Source of the DNA: Mycolicibacterium sp. 018/SC-01/001
Lineage (GTDB): Bacteria; Actinomycetota; Actinomycetes; Mycobacteriales; Mycobacteriaceae
Reading direction: 5' to 3'
Assembly (NCBI RefSeq): GCF_007096635.1
Contig: NZ_VKAA01000007.1
Coordinates: 206,777-270,776 of the forward strand
Length of the DNA stretch: 64,000 nt
Shown here: positions 55,602 through 63,972 of the stretch, in pieces
Layout of the letters: each line of letters begins with the position of its first letter
Position numbering within the stretch: position 1 is the first letter of the stretch
Notes under the pieces: model-generated
Seen by the model: the letters and a program-made list of their open reading frames with translations, nothing else
Told to the model about the DNA's origin: nothing
The model's database searches: none
Made by a program: the position numbers and the translations under genes

Positions 55602-58565
55602 TTGGTGGATCTGTCGGCGATCACCGGGCCGGTCGGCCGGCTGGTCGCGACCGCTCAGAACGGCCTCGAGGTGCTGCGGTACGGCGGTCTGGAGACCGGG
55701 TCGGTGCCCTCACCGTTCCAGATCGTGGAGAGCGTGCCGATGTACCGGCTGCGCCGCTACTTCCCGCCCGACACCCGTCCCGGCGCCAAGCCCGCCGGCT
55801 CTCCGGTGCTGATGGTCCACCCGATGATGATGTCGGCCAACATGTGGGACGTCACCCGGCAGGACGGCGCCGTCGGCATCCTGCACCGCGCCGGCCTCGA
55901 CCCGTGGGTGATCGACTTCGGCTCCCCGGACAAGGTCGAAGGCGGCATGCAGCGCACGCTGGCCGACCACATCGTCGCGCTCAGCGAGGCGATCGACACG
56001 GTCAAATCGGTGACCGGTCGCGATGTGCACGTGGCGGGGTATTCGCAGGGCGGCATGTTCGCCTATCAGACCGCCGCATACCGCCGCTCCAAGGACCTGG
56101 CGAGCATCATCGCGTTCGGTTCGCCGGTCGACACCCTGGCCGCGCTGCCGATGAACCTGCCCGCGAGCATCGCCCCGGTGGCCGCCGACTTCATGGCCGA
56201 CCACGTCTTCAGTCGCATCGACATCCCCGGCTGGATGGCGCGCACCGGTTTCCAGATGCTCGACCCGATCAAGACCGCCCAGTCGCGGCTGGAGTTCCTG
56301 CTGCAGCTGCACGACCGGGAAGCGCTCCTGCCGCGCGAGCAACAGCGCAGATTCCTGGCCTCCGACGGGTGGATCGCGTGGTCGGGCCCGGCGATCTCCG
56401 AGCTGCTCAAGCAATTCGTCGCGCACAACCGCATGATGACCGGCGGCTTCTCCGTGCACGGCGACCTCGTCACGCTCTCCGACATCGACTGCCCGGTGCT
56501 GGCTGTGGTCGGCGAGGTCGACGACATCGGGCAACCCGCCGCGGTGCGCGGTATCAAGAGGGCCGCGCCCCGGGCCGACGTCTACGAATTCCTGATTCGG
56601 GCAGGTCATTTCGGGTTGGTCGTCGGAAGCAAGGCGTCCAGCCAGACCTGGCCGGCGGTGGCGCAGTGGGTGCGCTGGCTCGACGGTGCGGGCACCATGC
56701 CCGACGGCGTCACGCCGATGGCGTTGCAATCCGCGGAGTCCTCGGAGAGCGGGGTGTCGCTGACCTCCCGGCTTGCGCACGGCACCGCGGCCGCCACCGA
56801 AATGGCGCTCTCCCTGGCCAAGTCGGCCGCCGACGCATTCGTCGCAGCGAACCGCTCGGCGCGCACGCTCGCGGTCGAGACGGCGCGCACGCTGCCCCGC
56901 CTGGCGCGCCTGGGGCAGGTCAACGATCACACTCGAATCTCGTTGGGCCGCATCATGAGTGAGCAGGCCCGCGACGCTCCGCAGGGTGAGGCGCTGCTGT
57001 TCGACGGTCGGGTGCACACCTACGAGGCCGTCGATCGACGCATCAACAACGTCGTGCGCGGGCTGATCGGGGTGGGGGTGCGTCAGGGTGCGCGCGTCGG
57101 GGTGTTGATGGACACCCGGCCCAGCGCGCTGGTCGCGATCGCGGCGCTGTCCCGGCTCGGTGCCGTGGCGGTGCTGATGCCGCCCGACGCCGATCTCGCG
57201 GCAGCGGCGCGACTGGGCGCGGTCACCGAGATCATCGCCGATCCGAGCCATCTGGATGACGCTCGCACGCTCGAGACCAGGGTGCTGGTGCTCGGCGGCG
57301 GCGAGTCCCGCGACCTGCATCTGCCTGACGACGCCGGCGTGATCGACATGGAGCAGATCGATCCGGACCGTGTCGAGCTGCCCGGCTGGTACCGGCCGAA
57401 CCCGGGCCTGGCCCGCGATCTCGCGTTCATCGGGTTCAGCACGGTCAGTGGCGAGATCATCGCCCGCCAGATCACCAACTACCGCTGGGCGCTGTCGGCG
57501 TTCGGCACGGCGTCGGCGGCCAACCTCAGCCGCAACGACACCGTCTACTGCCTCACCCCGCTGCACCACCAGTCCGGTCTGTTGGTGAGCCTGGGCGGCG
57601 CGGTCGTGGCCGGCGCGCGGATCGCGCTGTCGCGGGAACTGCGGCCCGACCGCTTCATGCAGGAGATCCGGCAGTACGGCGTGACGGTGGTGTCCTACAC
57701 CTGGGCGATGCTGCGGGAGGTGATCGACGATCCCGCGTTCTCCCTGACCGGCAGCCATCCGGTGCGGGTGTTCATCGGGTCCGGCATGCCCAGCGGTCTG
57801 TGGGAACGCCTGGTGGAGGTGTTCGAACCGGCGAAGGTCGTCGAGTTCTTCGCCACGACCGACGGACAGGCCGTGTTGGCCAACGTCGCCGGCGCCAAGG
57901 TCGGCAGCAAGGGCAGGCCGTTGCCCGGCGGCGGCGAGATCGCCCTGGCCGCGTACGACGCCGAGGAGAACCTCATCCTCGAGGATGACCGCGGTTTCGT
58001 CCGCCGCGCCGACAATAACGAGGTCGGTGTGCTGCTCGCCCATCCCCGCGGTCCGGTCGATCCGCTGGCATCGGTCAAGCGCGGTGTGTTCGCCCCTGCG
58101 GACACCTGGGTGTCCACGGAGTACCTGTTCCGGCGCGACGAGGACGGCGACTATTGGCTCGTCGACACCCGCGCCGCGGTCATCCACACCGCGCGGGGGC
58201 CGGTGTTCGCGGCCGCCGTCAACGACGCGGTCGGCCACCTCGCCGCGGTCGACATGTCCGTCACCTACTCGGTTCCCGGTGGTGACCAGACGCTGGCGGT
58301 GACGGCGCTGGCGCTGCGTCCCGGTGGCAGCGTCACCGCGGCCGATGTGTCAGAAGCGCTGGCCGATCTGCCGGTGGGCGCGGCACCCGACATCGTTCAT
58401 GTCGTGGCGGACATGACGCTGACCGCCACCTACCGTCCGCTCCCAGGACCGCTGCAGGCCGAGGGCATTCCGAAAGCGTCCCGTAACGCCTGGTACCGAG
58501 ACGCCGATACCCATCGGTACAAGCGGTTGACTGCGGCTGTTCGCAGCGAGATCGCCGGCACCTGA
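55602..58565 (+). CDS. PhaC-like hydrolase fused to acyl-AMP ligase-like domain (Rv1683 type)
   Basis: A 987-residue protein. Residues 30-360: alpha/beta hydrolase of the PHA synthase family, VLMVHPMMMSANMWDVT, GLDPWVIDFGSPDK and lipase box VAGYSQGGMFAYQ with Ser (Cys in true PhaC), later LAVVGEVDDIG and AGHFGLVVG giving Asp and His. Residues 440-980: adenylate-forming-like domain (EALLFDGRVHTYEAVDRRINNVVRGLIGVGVRQGARVGVLMDTRPSALVAIAALSRLGAVAVLMPPD). Its ATP loop is degenerate: FIGFSTVSGEIIARQITN replaces the usual YTSGTTGxPKGxxxTH. Rv1683 is linked to triacylglycerol turnover. TTG 55602 or GTG 55605 start. Confidence 0.8.
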   Translation: MVDLSAITGPVGRLVATAQNGLEVLRYGGLETGSVPSPFQIVESVPMYRLRRYFPPDTRPGAKPAGSPVLMVHPMMMSANMWDVTRQDGAVGILHRAGLDPWVIDFGSPDKVEGGMQRTLADHIVALSEAIDTVKSVTGRDVHVAGYSQGGMFAYQTAAYRRSKDLASIIAFGSPVDTLAALPMNLPASIAPVAADFMADHVFSRIDIPGWMARTGFQMLDPIKTAQSRLEFLLQLHDREALLPREQQRRFLASDGWIAWSGPAISELLKQFVAHNRMMTGGFSVHGDLVTLSDIDCPVLAVVGEVDDIGQPAAVRGIKRAAPRADVYEFLIRAGHFGLVVGSKASSQTWPAVAQWVRWLDGAGTMPDGVTPMALQSAESSESGVSLTSRLAHGTAAATEMALSLAKSAADAFVAANRSARTLAVETARTLPRLARLGQVNDHTRISLGRIMSEQARDAPQGEALLFDGRVHTYEAVDRRINNVVRGLIGVGVRQGARVGVLMDTRPSALVAIAALSRLGAVAVLMPPDADLAAAARLGAVTEIIADPSHLDDARTLETRVLVLGGGESRDLHLPDDAGVIDMEQIDPDRVELPGWYRPNPGLARDLAFIGFSTVSGEIIARQITNYRWALSAFGTASAANLSRNDTVYCLTPLHHQSGLLVSLGGAVVAGARIALSRELRPDRFMQEIRQYGVTVVSYTWAMLREVIDDPAFSLTGSHPVRVFIGSGMPSGLWERLVEVFEPAKVVEFFATTDGQAVLANVAGAKVGSKGRPLPGGGEIALAAYDAEENLILEDDRGFVRRADNNEVGVLLAHPRGPVDPLASVKRGVFAPADTWVSTEYLFRRDEDGDYWLVDTRAAVIHTARGPVFAAAVNDAVGHLAAVDMSVTYSVPGGDQTLAVTALALRPGGSVTAADVSEALADLPVGAAPDIVHVVADMTLTATYRPLPGPLQAEGIPKASRNAWYRDADTHRYKRLTAAVRSEIAGT

Positions 58566-58626
58566 GTAGTGATGCCCGGTGCGTGACCCACTGTTAGGCT
58601 CGCGCTGGCGACTCCGAGGAGGATTC

Positions 58627-59154
58627 ATGTCACCACGCAACTGGCGCCGCGCCGCCGGGACCGCATTGGCCGGTGCCGCGCTGGTCGGAGGCCTGGCCGC
58701 GGGATTGTCGGCGCCGCTGGCGGCCGCTGATCCGGCCGCCGCGCCGTCGACCGAGGACGCCCGTCCGCCCGTGTCGCCGGACCAGGTCCTGATGATGATC
58801 AACCAGCAGTACGCGACCGGGTCGGGCGGCGGTCAGGTATCCAAGCTGATCGACCAGGTGATGACGCTGCGCATGCAAGGGTTCCGGCCCTCGCGTGCCA
58901 ACACCGCCGCGCTGGTCGACGCGCTCGACAAACGGCCGAACCAGGGCCCGCTCGTGGAGGCTCTCCAGGCGACGCTGCTGACGCAGCGCAAGCTGAAGAT
59001 GCAGGCCTCAAATCAGGTTCAGCAGCCTGCGGTGGTGCCGCCGGCTACGCCCGGCATCGTGCAGGCCCCGATGGGTCCGAACTGGGGCCCGGGCAACCCG
59101 ATGATCAAGGATCCCGACGACAATCCGTTCCCGATGCCCGGTCGGACGGGATGA
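58627..59154 (+). CDS. Exported Pro/Gln-rich protein
   Basis: A 175-residue secreted protein; ATG 58627 follows a GAGGAGG site. The signal peptide has SPRNWRR, core AAGTALAGAALVGGLAAGLSAPLAAA, cleavage before DPAAAP. The mature part has one helical section (VLMMINQQYATGSGGGQVSKLIDQVMTLRMQGFRPSRANTAALVDALDKRPNQGPLVEALQATLLTQRKLK) and a Pro-rich end MGPNWGPGNPMIKDPDDNPFPMPG. No catalytic motif seen. It overlaps the next gene by 4 bp. Confidence 0.75.
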   Translation: MSPRNWRRAAGTALAGAALVGGLAAGLSAPLAAADPAAAPSTEDARPPVSPDQVLMMINQQYATGSGGGQVSKLIDQVMTLRMQGFRPSRANTAALVDALDKRPNQGPLVEALQATLLTQRKLKMQASNQVQQPAVVPPATPGIVQAPMGPNWGPGNPMIKDPDDNPFPMPGRTG

Positions 59155-59357
59155 CCCTCGACCCTGCACTGCTCGACCTGCTCGTCTGTCCGCAGGACCG
59201 GGGCCCGTTGCTGTACGTGGACGGGTGCCTGTACAACCCGCGCCTGCAGCGCAAGTACCGCATCGACGACGACATCCCTGTGCTCCTGATCGACGAAGCC
59301 GTCACGGTCGACGATGACGAGCATCGGCGCCTGGCCGCCGCAGCCGGGGAGTCTTAA
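59151..59357 (+). CDS. Trm112 family (UPF0434) protein
   Basis: A 68-residue protein with the Trm112 pattern LLDLLVCPQDRGPLLYVDGCLYNPRLQRKYRIDDDIPVLLIDEA. The zinc-type Cys set is reduced (one CP and one C), as usual in bacterial members. Trm112 activates methyltransferases; partner unknown here. Corresponds to Rv1684c-like position but on the plus strand, overlapping the exported gene by 4 bp and TetR gene end by 4 bp. Confidence 0.8.
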   Translation: MTLDPALLDLLVCPQDRGPLLYVDGCLYNPRLQRKYRIDDDIPVLLIDEAVTVDDDEHRRLAAAAGES

Positions 59358-59968
59358 CCGAGTCCGGGGAGATCGCCGGTCAGGTAGCGCTGCAGGTTGG
59401 GTGCGATCGTCTTCGCGATCTGCTCCACCGGCAGGGACTTGAACGGTTCCAGCTCGAGGATGTAGCGGGCCATCACGACGCCGACCAGCTGCGACGCCAC
59501 GAATTGGACGCGGATCCGTCCTGTTCCAGGCGGGTCGTCCACCCGGCCACCCACCTCTGCCGTGATGACGTCCTGCAGGAAGCTGCGCACCATCGACACG
59601 TCGCTGCCGGCCAGCAGGGACCGCAGGGTGGCGATGAAGCCCTTACCCATCTCGGAATCCCACAGCGGCAGCAGCAGCGCCGGTAGGACGTGGCCGATCT
59701 GGTCGACCGGTACGTCGCGCAGCGGGCCGATCACGGTCATGGGGTCGATCGGGATGTGGATCGCGGCGGCGAACAGCTGTGTCTTGGTGCCGAAATAGTG
59801 GTGTACCAGCGCGGCATCGACACCGGCTCCGCCGGCGATGGATCGAATCGACGTGTTGTCGAACCCGTTGCGGGCGAACAGGTCTCGAGCGACGGCCAGG
59901 ATGCGTTCGCGAGTGTCCGAAGGGCCGGGGGGTCGTCCCGGACGTTTGCGATCCTGCCCCGTCGTCAC
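59354..59968 (-). CDS. TetR family regulator
   Basis: A 204-residue regulator (Rv1685c position). The HTH is SDTRERILAVARDLFARNGFDNTSIRSIAGGAGVDAALVHHYFGTKTQLFAAAIHIP (about residues 20-75); the C-terminal ligand domain is all-helical with the TetR_C-type end FVASQLVGVVMARYILELEP. GTG 59968 is the best start: the basic N-terminus GQDRKRPGRPPG precedes the HTH. It is the last gene of the ABC exporter operon, 5 bp after the permease stop, and probably controls the operators at 61487-61518. Confidence 0.88.
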   Translation of the reverse strand: MTTGQDRKRPGRPPGPSDTRERILAVARDLFARNGFDNTSIRSIAGGAGVDAALVHHYFGTKTQLFAAAIHIPIDPMTVIGPLRDVPVDQIGHVLPALLLPLWDSEMGKGFIATLRSLLAGSDVSMVRSFLQDVITAEVGGRVDDPPGTGRIRVQFVASQLVGVVMARYILELEPFKSLPVEQIAKTIAPNLQRYLTGDLPGLG

Positions 59969-59973
59969 GGTCG

Positions 59974-60813
59974 CTACGGTGTCCTTCGTCTCAGTGTCGC
60001 TGCGGCCAGGGCCAGGGCCGACACCGCGAAGGCCGCCACGATCAGGAAGTCGCGGACGGCCAGCGACGTCAGCTCGGCGTGCGCGCCGACCTGGCGGAGT
60101 GCCTCCAGAGCGTAACTGGCGGGCATCGCGTTGCTCACCCACTGCAGCCACTCGGGCAGCTGGGCGCGGGGGACGATGATGCCGCACAGCAAGAGTTGCG
60201 GGGCGATGATCAGCGGCATGAACTGCACGGCCTGGAACTCGGTGCGGGCGAACGCGCTGCACAACAGGCCGAGCCCGACCCCGAGCACAGCGTTGACGAT
60301 CGCGATGGCGAACACCCACACCGGGCTGCCGGCGGTGTCGAGGCCCAGCAGCCAGAACGACACCAGGCACGCCAACGTGGCCTGGGCCGCGGCGGCCAGC
60401 GAGAACGCGGTGCCGTAGGCGGCGAGCAGATCGAACCGTCCCAGCGGCGTGGTGAGGATGCGCTCGAGGGTCCCGGATACGCGCTCGCGCTGCATGGTGA
60501 TCGAGGTGATCAGGAACATCACGATCAGCGGGAAGACACCCAACATCACCAGGCATGCGGCGTCGAAGGGCGACGGCATGCCCGGCCGGGTCGGCACCTC
60601 GTCGAACATGAAGTACATCAGCGCGATGATCAGGCTCGGCACGATCAGGATCATGGCGACACTGCGGTGATCGCCGGCCAGTTGCCGCAGGATGCGGACA
60701 GTGGTCGCGACGTAGGCGCGCGGATTCAGGTCCGGGCGGGTCGCCGTCAGGCCGGTGCGGCTGCGGTGTCGCGCCGGATGACGGACAGGAACGCCTCTTC
60801 CAACGACTGACAT
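59974..60813 (-). CDS. ABC-2 type exporter permease
   Basis: ABC-2 permease with six membrane helices: SVAMILIVPSLIIALMYFMF, MLGVFPLIVMFLITSITMQRERVSGTLERILTTPLGRFDLLAAYG, AFARTEFQAVQFMPLIIAPQLLLCGIIVPRAQLP and a final helix. MQRERxxGTLE is the signature of the family. The start is uncertain: homology begins near LTATRPDLNPRAYVATTVRILRQL. The only ATG upstream, 60813, makes a 67-bp overlap with the ATPase gene, while a CTG at 60750 would give a 4-bp overlap (CTGA) and 258 residues. Exports an unknown substrate with the ATPase upstream. Confidence 0.85.
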   Translation of the reverse strand: MSVVGRGVPVRHPARHRSRTGLTATRPDLNPRAYVATTVRILRQLAGDHRSVAMILIVPSLIIALMYFMFDEVPTRPGMPSPFDAACLVMLGVFPLIVMFLITSITMQRERVSGTLERILTTPLGRFDLLAAYGTAFSLAAAAQATLACLVSFWLLGLDTAGSPVWVFAIAIVNAVLGVGLGLLCSAFARTEFQAVQFMPLIIAPQLLLCGIIVPRAQLPEWLQWVSNAMPASYALEALRQVGAHAELTSLAVRDFLIVAAFAVSALALAAATLRRRTP

Positions 60814-61511
60814 TGGGTGTCCTCTCGGAGTCGGTTGGGTGTGGTGTGCGCCAGGAGCCGTCCGTCGCGCATCAGGAGCAGGTCGCCGCAGTGGTCTGCC
60901 TCGTCCATGACGTGGCTGGACACCAGGAGCGTGGTTCCGTGACGGGCCAGCGCCGCGAACCGTTCCCACAGCTCGGCACGCAGAACGGGATCGAGCCCGA
61001 CGGTCGGCTCGTCCAGCACGAGCACCTCGGGATGCCCGACGAGCGCACCGGCCAGGGACACGCGCGTGCGCTGACCGCCGGAGAGGTTGCCGGCGAGCGC
61101 TGTGCGGTGCGTCTCGAGGCCGACGGCCGAGATCGCGTCGTCCACGTCGGCGGCGGCGCTGCCGTAGAGCGCGGCGAAGTAGCGCACGTTGTCGACGACC
61201 CGCAGATCGGGATAGACGGTCGGCTGCTGGGTGACGTAGCCGACGCGGTGGCGCAGCGCTGCACACCCGGCGGCCAGTCCGAGCACCCGCACCGTCCCGC
61301 TCGCGATGATCTGGGTGCCGACGATGCAGCGCATCAGCGTGGTCTTGCCGCAACCGGACGGACCCAGCAGGCCGGTGATCGTGCCGCGCGCTACCTGCAG
61401 GGAAACCCCGTCGACGGCGGTCCTGCCGCCGCGCCGGACGTGCAGGTCCTGGATGTCGATCGCGGAGACGCTCGTCGAACCCATCAATTCATCAGGCGAT
61501 GAACTCATCAT
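60747..61511 (-). CDS. ABC exporter ATP-binding protein
   Basis: A 254-residue ATPase of the drug-type ABC-2 exporters. Walker A LLGPSGCGKTT (about 46-56), Q-loop GYVTQQPTVY, signature LSGGQRTRVSLA, Walker B VLVLDEPTVGLDP, switch SSHVMDEADHC. ATG 61511 is chosen because it sits 7-8 nt after the -10 box; ATG 61508 and 61484 are possible. The order ATPase-permease-TetR suggests an efflux pump under its own repressor. Confidence 0.9.
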   Translation of the reverse strand: MMSSSPDELMGSTSVSAIDIQDLHVRRGGRTAVDGVSLQVARGTITGLLGPSGCGKTTLMRCIVGTQIIASGTVRVLGLAAGCAALRHRVGYVTQQPTVYPDLRVVDNVRYFAALYGSAAADVDDAISAVGLETHRTALAGNLSGGQRTRVSLAGALVGHPEVLVLDEPTVGLDPVLRAELWERFAALARHGTTLLVSSHVMDEADHCGDLLLMRDGRLLAHTTPNRLREDTQCQSLEEAFLSVIRRDTAAAPA

Positions 61512-61547
61512 GTGATGAATAGTGCGCCGCGTCGCCGGCGCTGTCAA
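61487..61547 (-). promoter_or_regulatory. Promoter and double TetR-type operator of the ABC exporter
   Basis: Minus strand: TTGACA (61547-61542), 17-nt spacer, CACTAT (61524-61519). Two palindromes follow: TCATCATGTGATGA (61518-61505) covering the start site and TTCATC-N4-GATGAA (61488-61503). The outer ATTCATCA/TGATGAAT half-sites (61487-61494 and 61513-61520) also pair. This is a typical arrangement for a TetR repressor, likely the one at 59354. Confidence 0.75.
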
Positions 61548-61560
61548 CAGCCTCCGTAGG

Positions 61561-62190
61561 ATGGCGCCGGTGACGCCGGCGACCGCGACCCGACTGGCCG
61601 TCGATCCGGTGCGCGCCGCCCGCCTGCTGCTCGGTGCACACCTGACAGGCCGCGATGTGTCAGCGACGATCGTCGAGGTCGAGGCCTACGGCGGACCGCC
61701 CGACGGGCCGTGGCCGGACGCGGCATCGCACTCCTACCGCGGACGCGGGGGGCGCAACACCGTGATGTTCGGACCGCCGGGGCATCTGTACACGTATCTG
61801 AGTCACGGCATCCATGTGTGCGCGAACGTCGTGTGCGCCACCGACGGCGTCGCCGGTGCTGTACTGCTGCGTGCTGCCGTCATCGAGGACGGTGTGGGGC
61901 AGGCGCGTGCGCGGCGGGGCGAACTCGTCAAGGAATCGGCGCTGGCCCGCGGTCCCGGCAATCTGTGTTCGGCGCTCGGCATCGAGATGGGGGACAACGG
62001 TCTCGACCTCTTCGATCCGCTTGCGCCGGTCCGGCTTTCGCTCGCGCCGTCGGTGGAGGGCGCGGCGGGACCCCGAACCGGGGTCAGCAAGGCAGCAGAC
62101 CGACCGTGGCGCTTCTGGGTGGCCGGTCGCTCGGAAGTCTCCCCGTACCGACGCAGCCCGCGGGCACCCGCTCCGGGTCAGAGCGACTGA
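61561..62190 (+). CDS. mpg: 3-methyladenine DNA glycosylase (AAG/MPG)
   Basis: A 209-residue base-excision repair glycosylase for alkylated purines. Family motifs: [20 protein letters not shown] with catalytic Glu, [47 protein letters not shown] and [18 protein letters not shown] 61561 is chosen; an upstream in-frame start at 61522 overlaps the divergent exporter promoter. Corresponds to Rv1688, next to tyrS (18 bp gap). Confidence 0.93.
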   Translation: MAPVTPATATRLAVDPVRAARLLLGAHLTGRDVSATIVEVEAYGGPPDGPWPDAASHSYRGRGGRNTVMFGPPGHLYTYLSHGIHVCANVVCATDGVAGAVLLRAAVIEDGVGQARARRGELVKESALARGPGNLCSALGIEMGDNGLDLFDPLAPVRLSLAPSVEGAAGPRTGVSKAADRPWRFWVAGRSEVSPYRRSPRAPAPGQSD

Positions 62191-62208
62191 TGCGGGAAGA
62201 TTCGTTGC

Positions 62209-63492
62209 GTGGGTGCTGAGATTCTCGATGAACTGGACTGGCGCGGACTGATCGCTCAATCGACGGACCGCGACGCGCTGGGAGAGGCCCTGTCCGCGGG
62301 CCCTGTCACCGTGTATTCCGGGTTCGACCCGACGGCCCCCAGCCTGCACGCCGGAAGCCTGATTCCGCTGCTCACCCTGCGGCGTTTTCAGCAGGCCGGG
62401 CACCGCCCGATCGTGCTCGCCGGCGGGGCCACCGGCATGATCGGCGACCCCCGCGACGTCGGGGAACGCACGCTGCAGACCGCCGACACGGTCGCCGAGT
62501 GGGCGGATCGAATTCGCGGGCAGCTGGAGCGCTTCGTCGATTTCGACGGTTCGCCGACCGGCGCGATCATCGCCGACAACCTGTCCTGGACTCAGGAGAT
62601 GTCCGCGATCGAATTCCTGCGTGACGTCGGCAAGTACTTCTCCGTGAACGTCATGCTGGACCGCGAGACCGTGCGGCGCCGCCTCGACGGAGAAGGCATC
62701 TCCTACACCGAGTTCAGCTACATGCTGTTGCAGGCCAACGACTTCGTGGAGCTGCATCAGCGCTACGGGTGCACGCTGCAGATCGGTGGCTCCGACCAGT
62801 GGGGCAACATCATCGCCGGCGTCCGGCTGGTCCGCCAGAAGGCCGGCGCCGGAGTGCATGCGCTGACGACTCCGTTGGTCACCGATTCCGAGGGCCGCAA
62901 GTTCGGCAAGTCCACCGGCGGCGGGAGCCTGTGGCTCGATCCGGACATGACCAGTCCCTACGCCTGGTACCAGTACTTCATCAACACCGCCGATGCCGAC
63001 GTCGTCGGATACCTGCGGTGGTTCACGTTCCTCGGTGCCGACGAGATCGCGGAGCTCGCCGAAGCGACCGAGCAGCGACCCCACGAGCGCGCCGCCCAGC
63101 GCCGTCTCGCTCGAGAGCTCACCACCCTCGTCCACGGTCAGGCGGCAACGGATGCGGTGGAGCATGCGAGCCAGGCGTTGTTCGGCCGGGGAGAGTTGAC
63201 CGATCTCGATGAGCGCACGCTGGCGGCTGCGCTACGCGAGGCGAGCAACAACGAGGTCGTGGAAGTGCCTCCCGCAGGGCAGGATTCGATCGTCGACCTC
63301 CTGGTGGCGACCGGTCTGTCGGCCAGCAAGGGAGCCGCCCGGCGGACGATCGCCGAAGGGGGAGTCTCGGTCAACAACGTGAAGATCGCCACAGATGACT
63401 GGGCGCCGCAGCAATCGGACTTCCTCCACGGGCGGTGGCTCGTGGTGCGCCGCGGTAAGCGCAACATCGCGGGCGTTCAGCGGGCGGGCTGA
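62209..63492 (+). CDS. tyrS: Tyrosyl-tRNA synthetase
   Basis: A 427-residue class I enzyme, GTG start. HIGH-type motif [14 protein letters not shown] (about 46), Tyr binding [14 protein letters not shown] and [16 protein letters not shown]-type KFGKSTGG (about 232), C-terminal S4 RNA-binding domain (about 360-420, [33 protein letters not shown]). A hairpin terminator follows, then the rrn promoter. Confidence 0.97.
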   Translation: MGAEILDELDWRGLIAQSTDRDALGEALSAGPVTVYSGFDPTAPSLHAGSLIPLLTLRRFQQAGHRPIVLAGGATGMIGDPRDVGERTLQTADTVAEWADRIRGQLERFVDFDGSPTGAIIADNLSWTQEMSAIEFLRDVGKYFSVNVMLDRETVRRRLDGEGISYTEFSYMLLQANDFVELHQRYGCTLQIGGSDQWGNIIAGVRLVRQKAGAGVHALTTPLVTDSEGRKFGKSTGGGSLWLDPDMTSPYAWYQYFINTADADVVGYLRWFTFLGADEIAELAEATEQRPHERAAQRRLARELTTLVHGQAATDAVEHASQALFGRGELTDLDERTLAAALREASNNEVVEVPPAGQDSIVDLLVATGLSASKGAARRTIAEGGVSVNNVKIATDDWAPQQSDFLHGRWLVVRRGKRNIAGVQRAG

Positions 63493-63540
63493 CAAATTGG
63501 CTGGTCACCACGGGTTCCGATGCGCACAAGCCGCGGGAAC

Positions 63541-63569
63541 AAAGCCACGTGCCCGCACGTTGTGGCTTT
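63541..63569 (+). terminator. Intrinsic terminator of tyrS
   Basis: AAAGCCAC (63541-63548) pairs with GTGGCTTT (63562-63569), and an inner ACGT pair may extend the stem. It lies 48 bp after the tyrS stop. The run after the stem is short (the T triplet is in the stem). Confidence 0.75.
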
Positions 63570-63638
63570 GAGTAGTCAACGCATGCTCGGTGTGCGCGCG
63601 CTGGGGACAGGGTCGAAAAAGCCTTCCTAGCAGGCCAT

Positions 63639-63667
63639 TTGACTCGGCGTTATCCCTGACGTAACTT
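63639..63667 (+). promoter_or_regulatory. rRNA operon promoter P1
   Basis: TTGACT (63639-63644), 17-nt spacer, TAACTT (63662-63667): a SigA-type promoter about 300 bp before the 16S start. The region 63493-63971 has no gene; it holds the tyrS terminator, this promoter, a leader hairpin and the antitermination sequence. Confidence 0.8.
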
Positions 63668-63719
63668 ATCGGAGTCGCTGCGACACGGGCCCAGCCCGGA
63701 GAGCGCGGCCGACTCCCGA

Positions 63720-63747
63720 GAGGTCACTCATTTAGGTGAGAGACCTC
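63720..63747 (+). other. Hairpin in the rrn leader
   Basis: GAGGTC (63720-63725) pairs with GACCTC (63742-63747), continued after one mismatch by CTCA/TGAG. It lies about 50 nt after the predicted transcription start and is probably an RNA structural element of the pre-16S leader. Confidence 0.5.
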
Positions 63748-63810
63748 ATCTGCCCGCAGTACCGGTTCGCGGCTTTCCGCCGCGACATCTGTGCGCGGTC
63801 AGGTCGGGGC

Positions 63811-63840
63811 TGTTGTTTGAGAACTCAATAGTGTGTTTGG
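63811..63840 (+). promoter_or_regulatory. rrn antitermination/BoxA-type leader sequence
   Basis: TGTTGTTTGAGAACTCAATAG, continued by TGTGTTTGG, is the sequence that precedes mycobacterial 16S genes and includes the BoxA-like element for Nus-dependent antitermination. T-rich sequence follows up to the RNase III processing stem near the 16S 5' end. Confidence 0.7.
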
Positions 63841-63972
63841 TGGTTTTTGTTTGTTGTTTTTTTGTTGTGTCCGCATTTTCCCGTTTGGGGGCGCAACGGT
63901 TTTTTGCCAGATGTTTCTGGTTGTTGTGATCGGATTTTTCTGATTCGAATTCTGCCGGGTGTGTCCCGGGGT

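Noticed and set aside
55710..58238. 842-codon antisense frame across the PhaC-like fusion gene
   Set aside because: His/Arg/Gln-rich translation without domain, fully inside a strongly supported gene.
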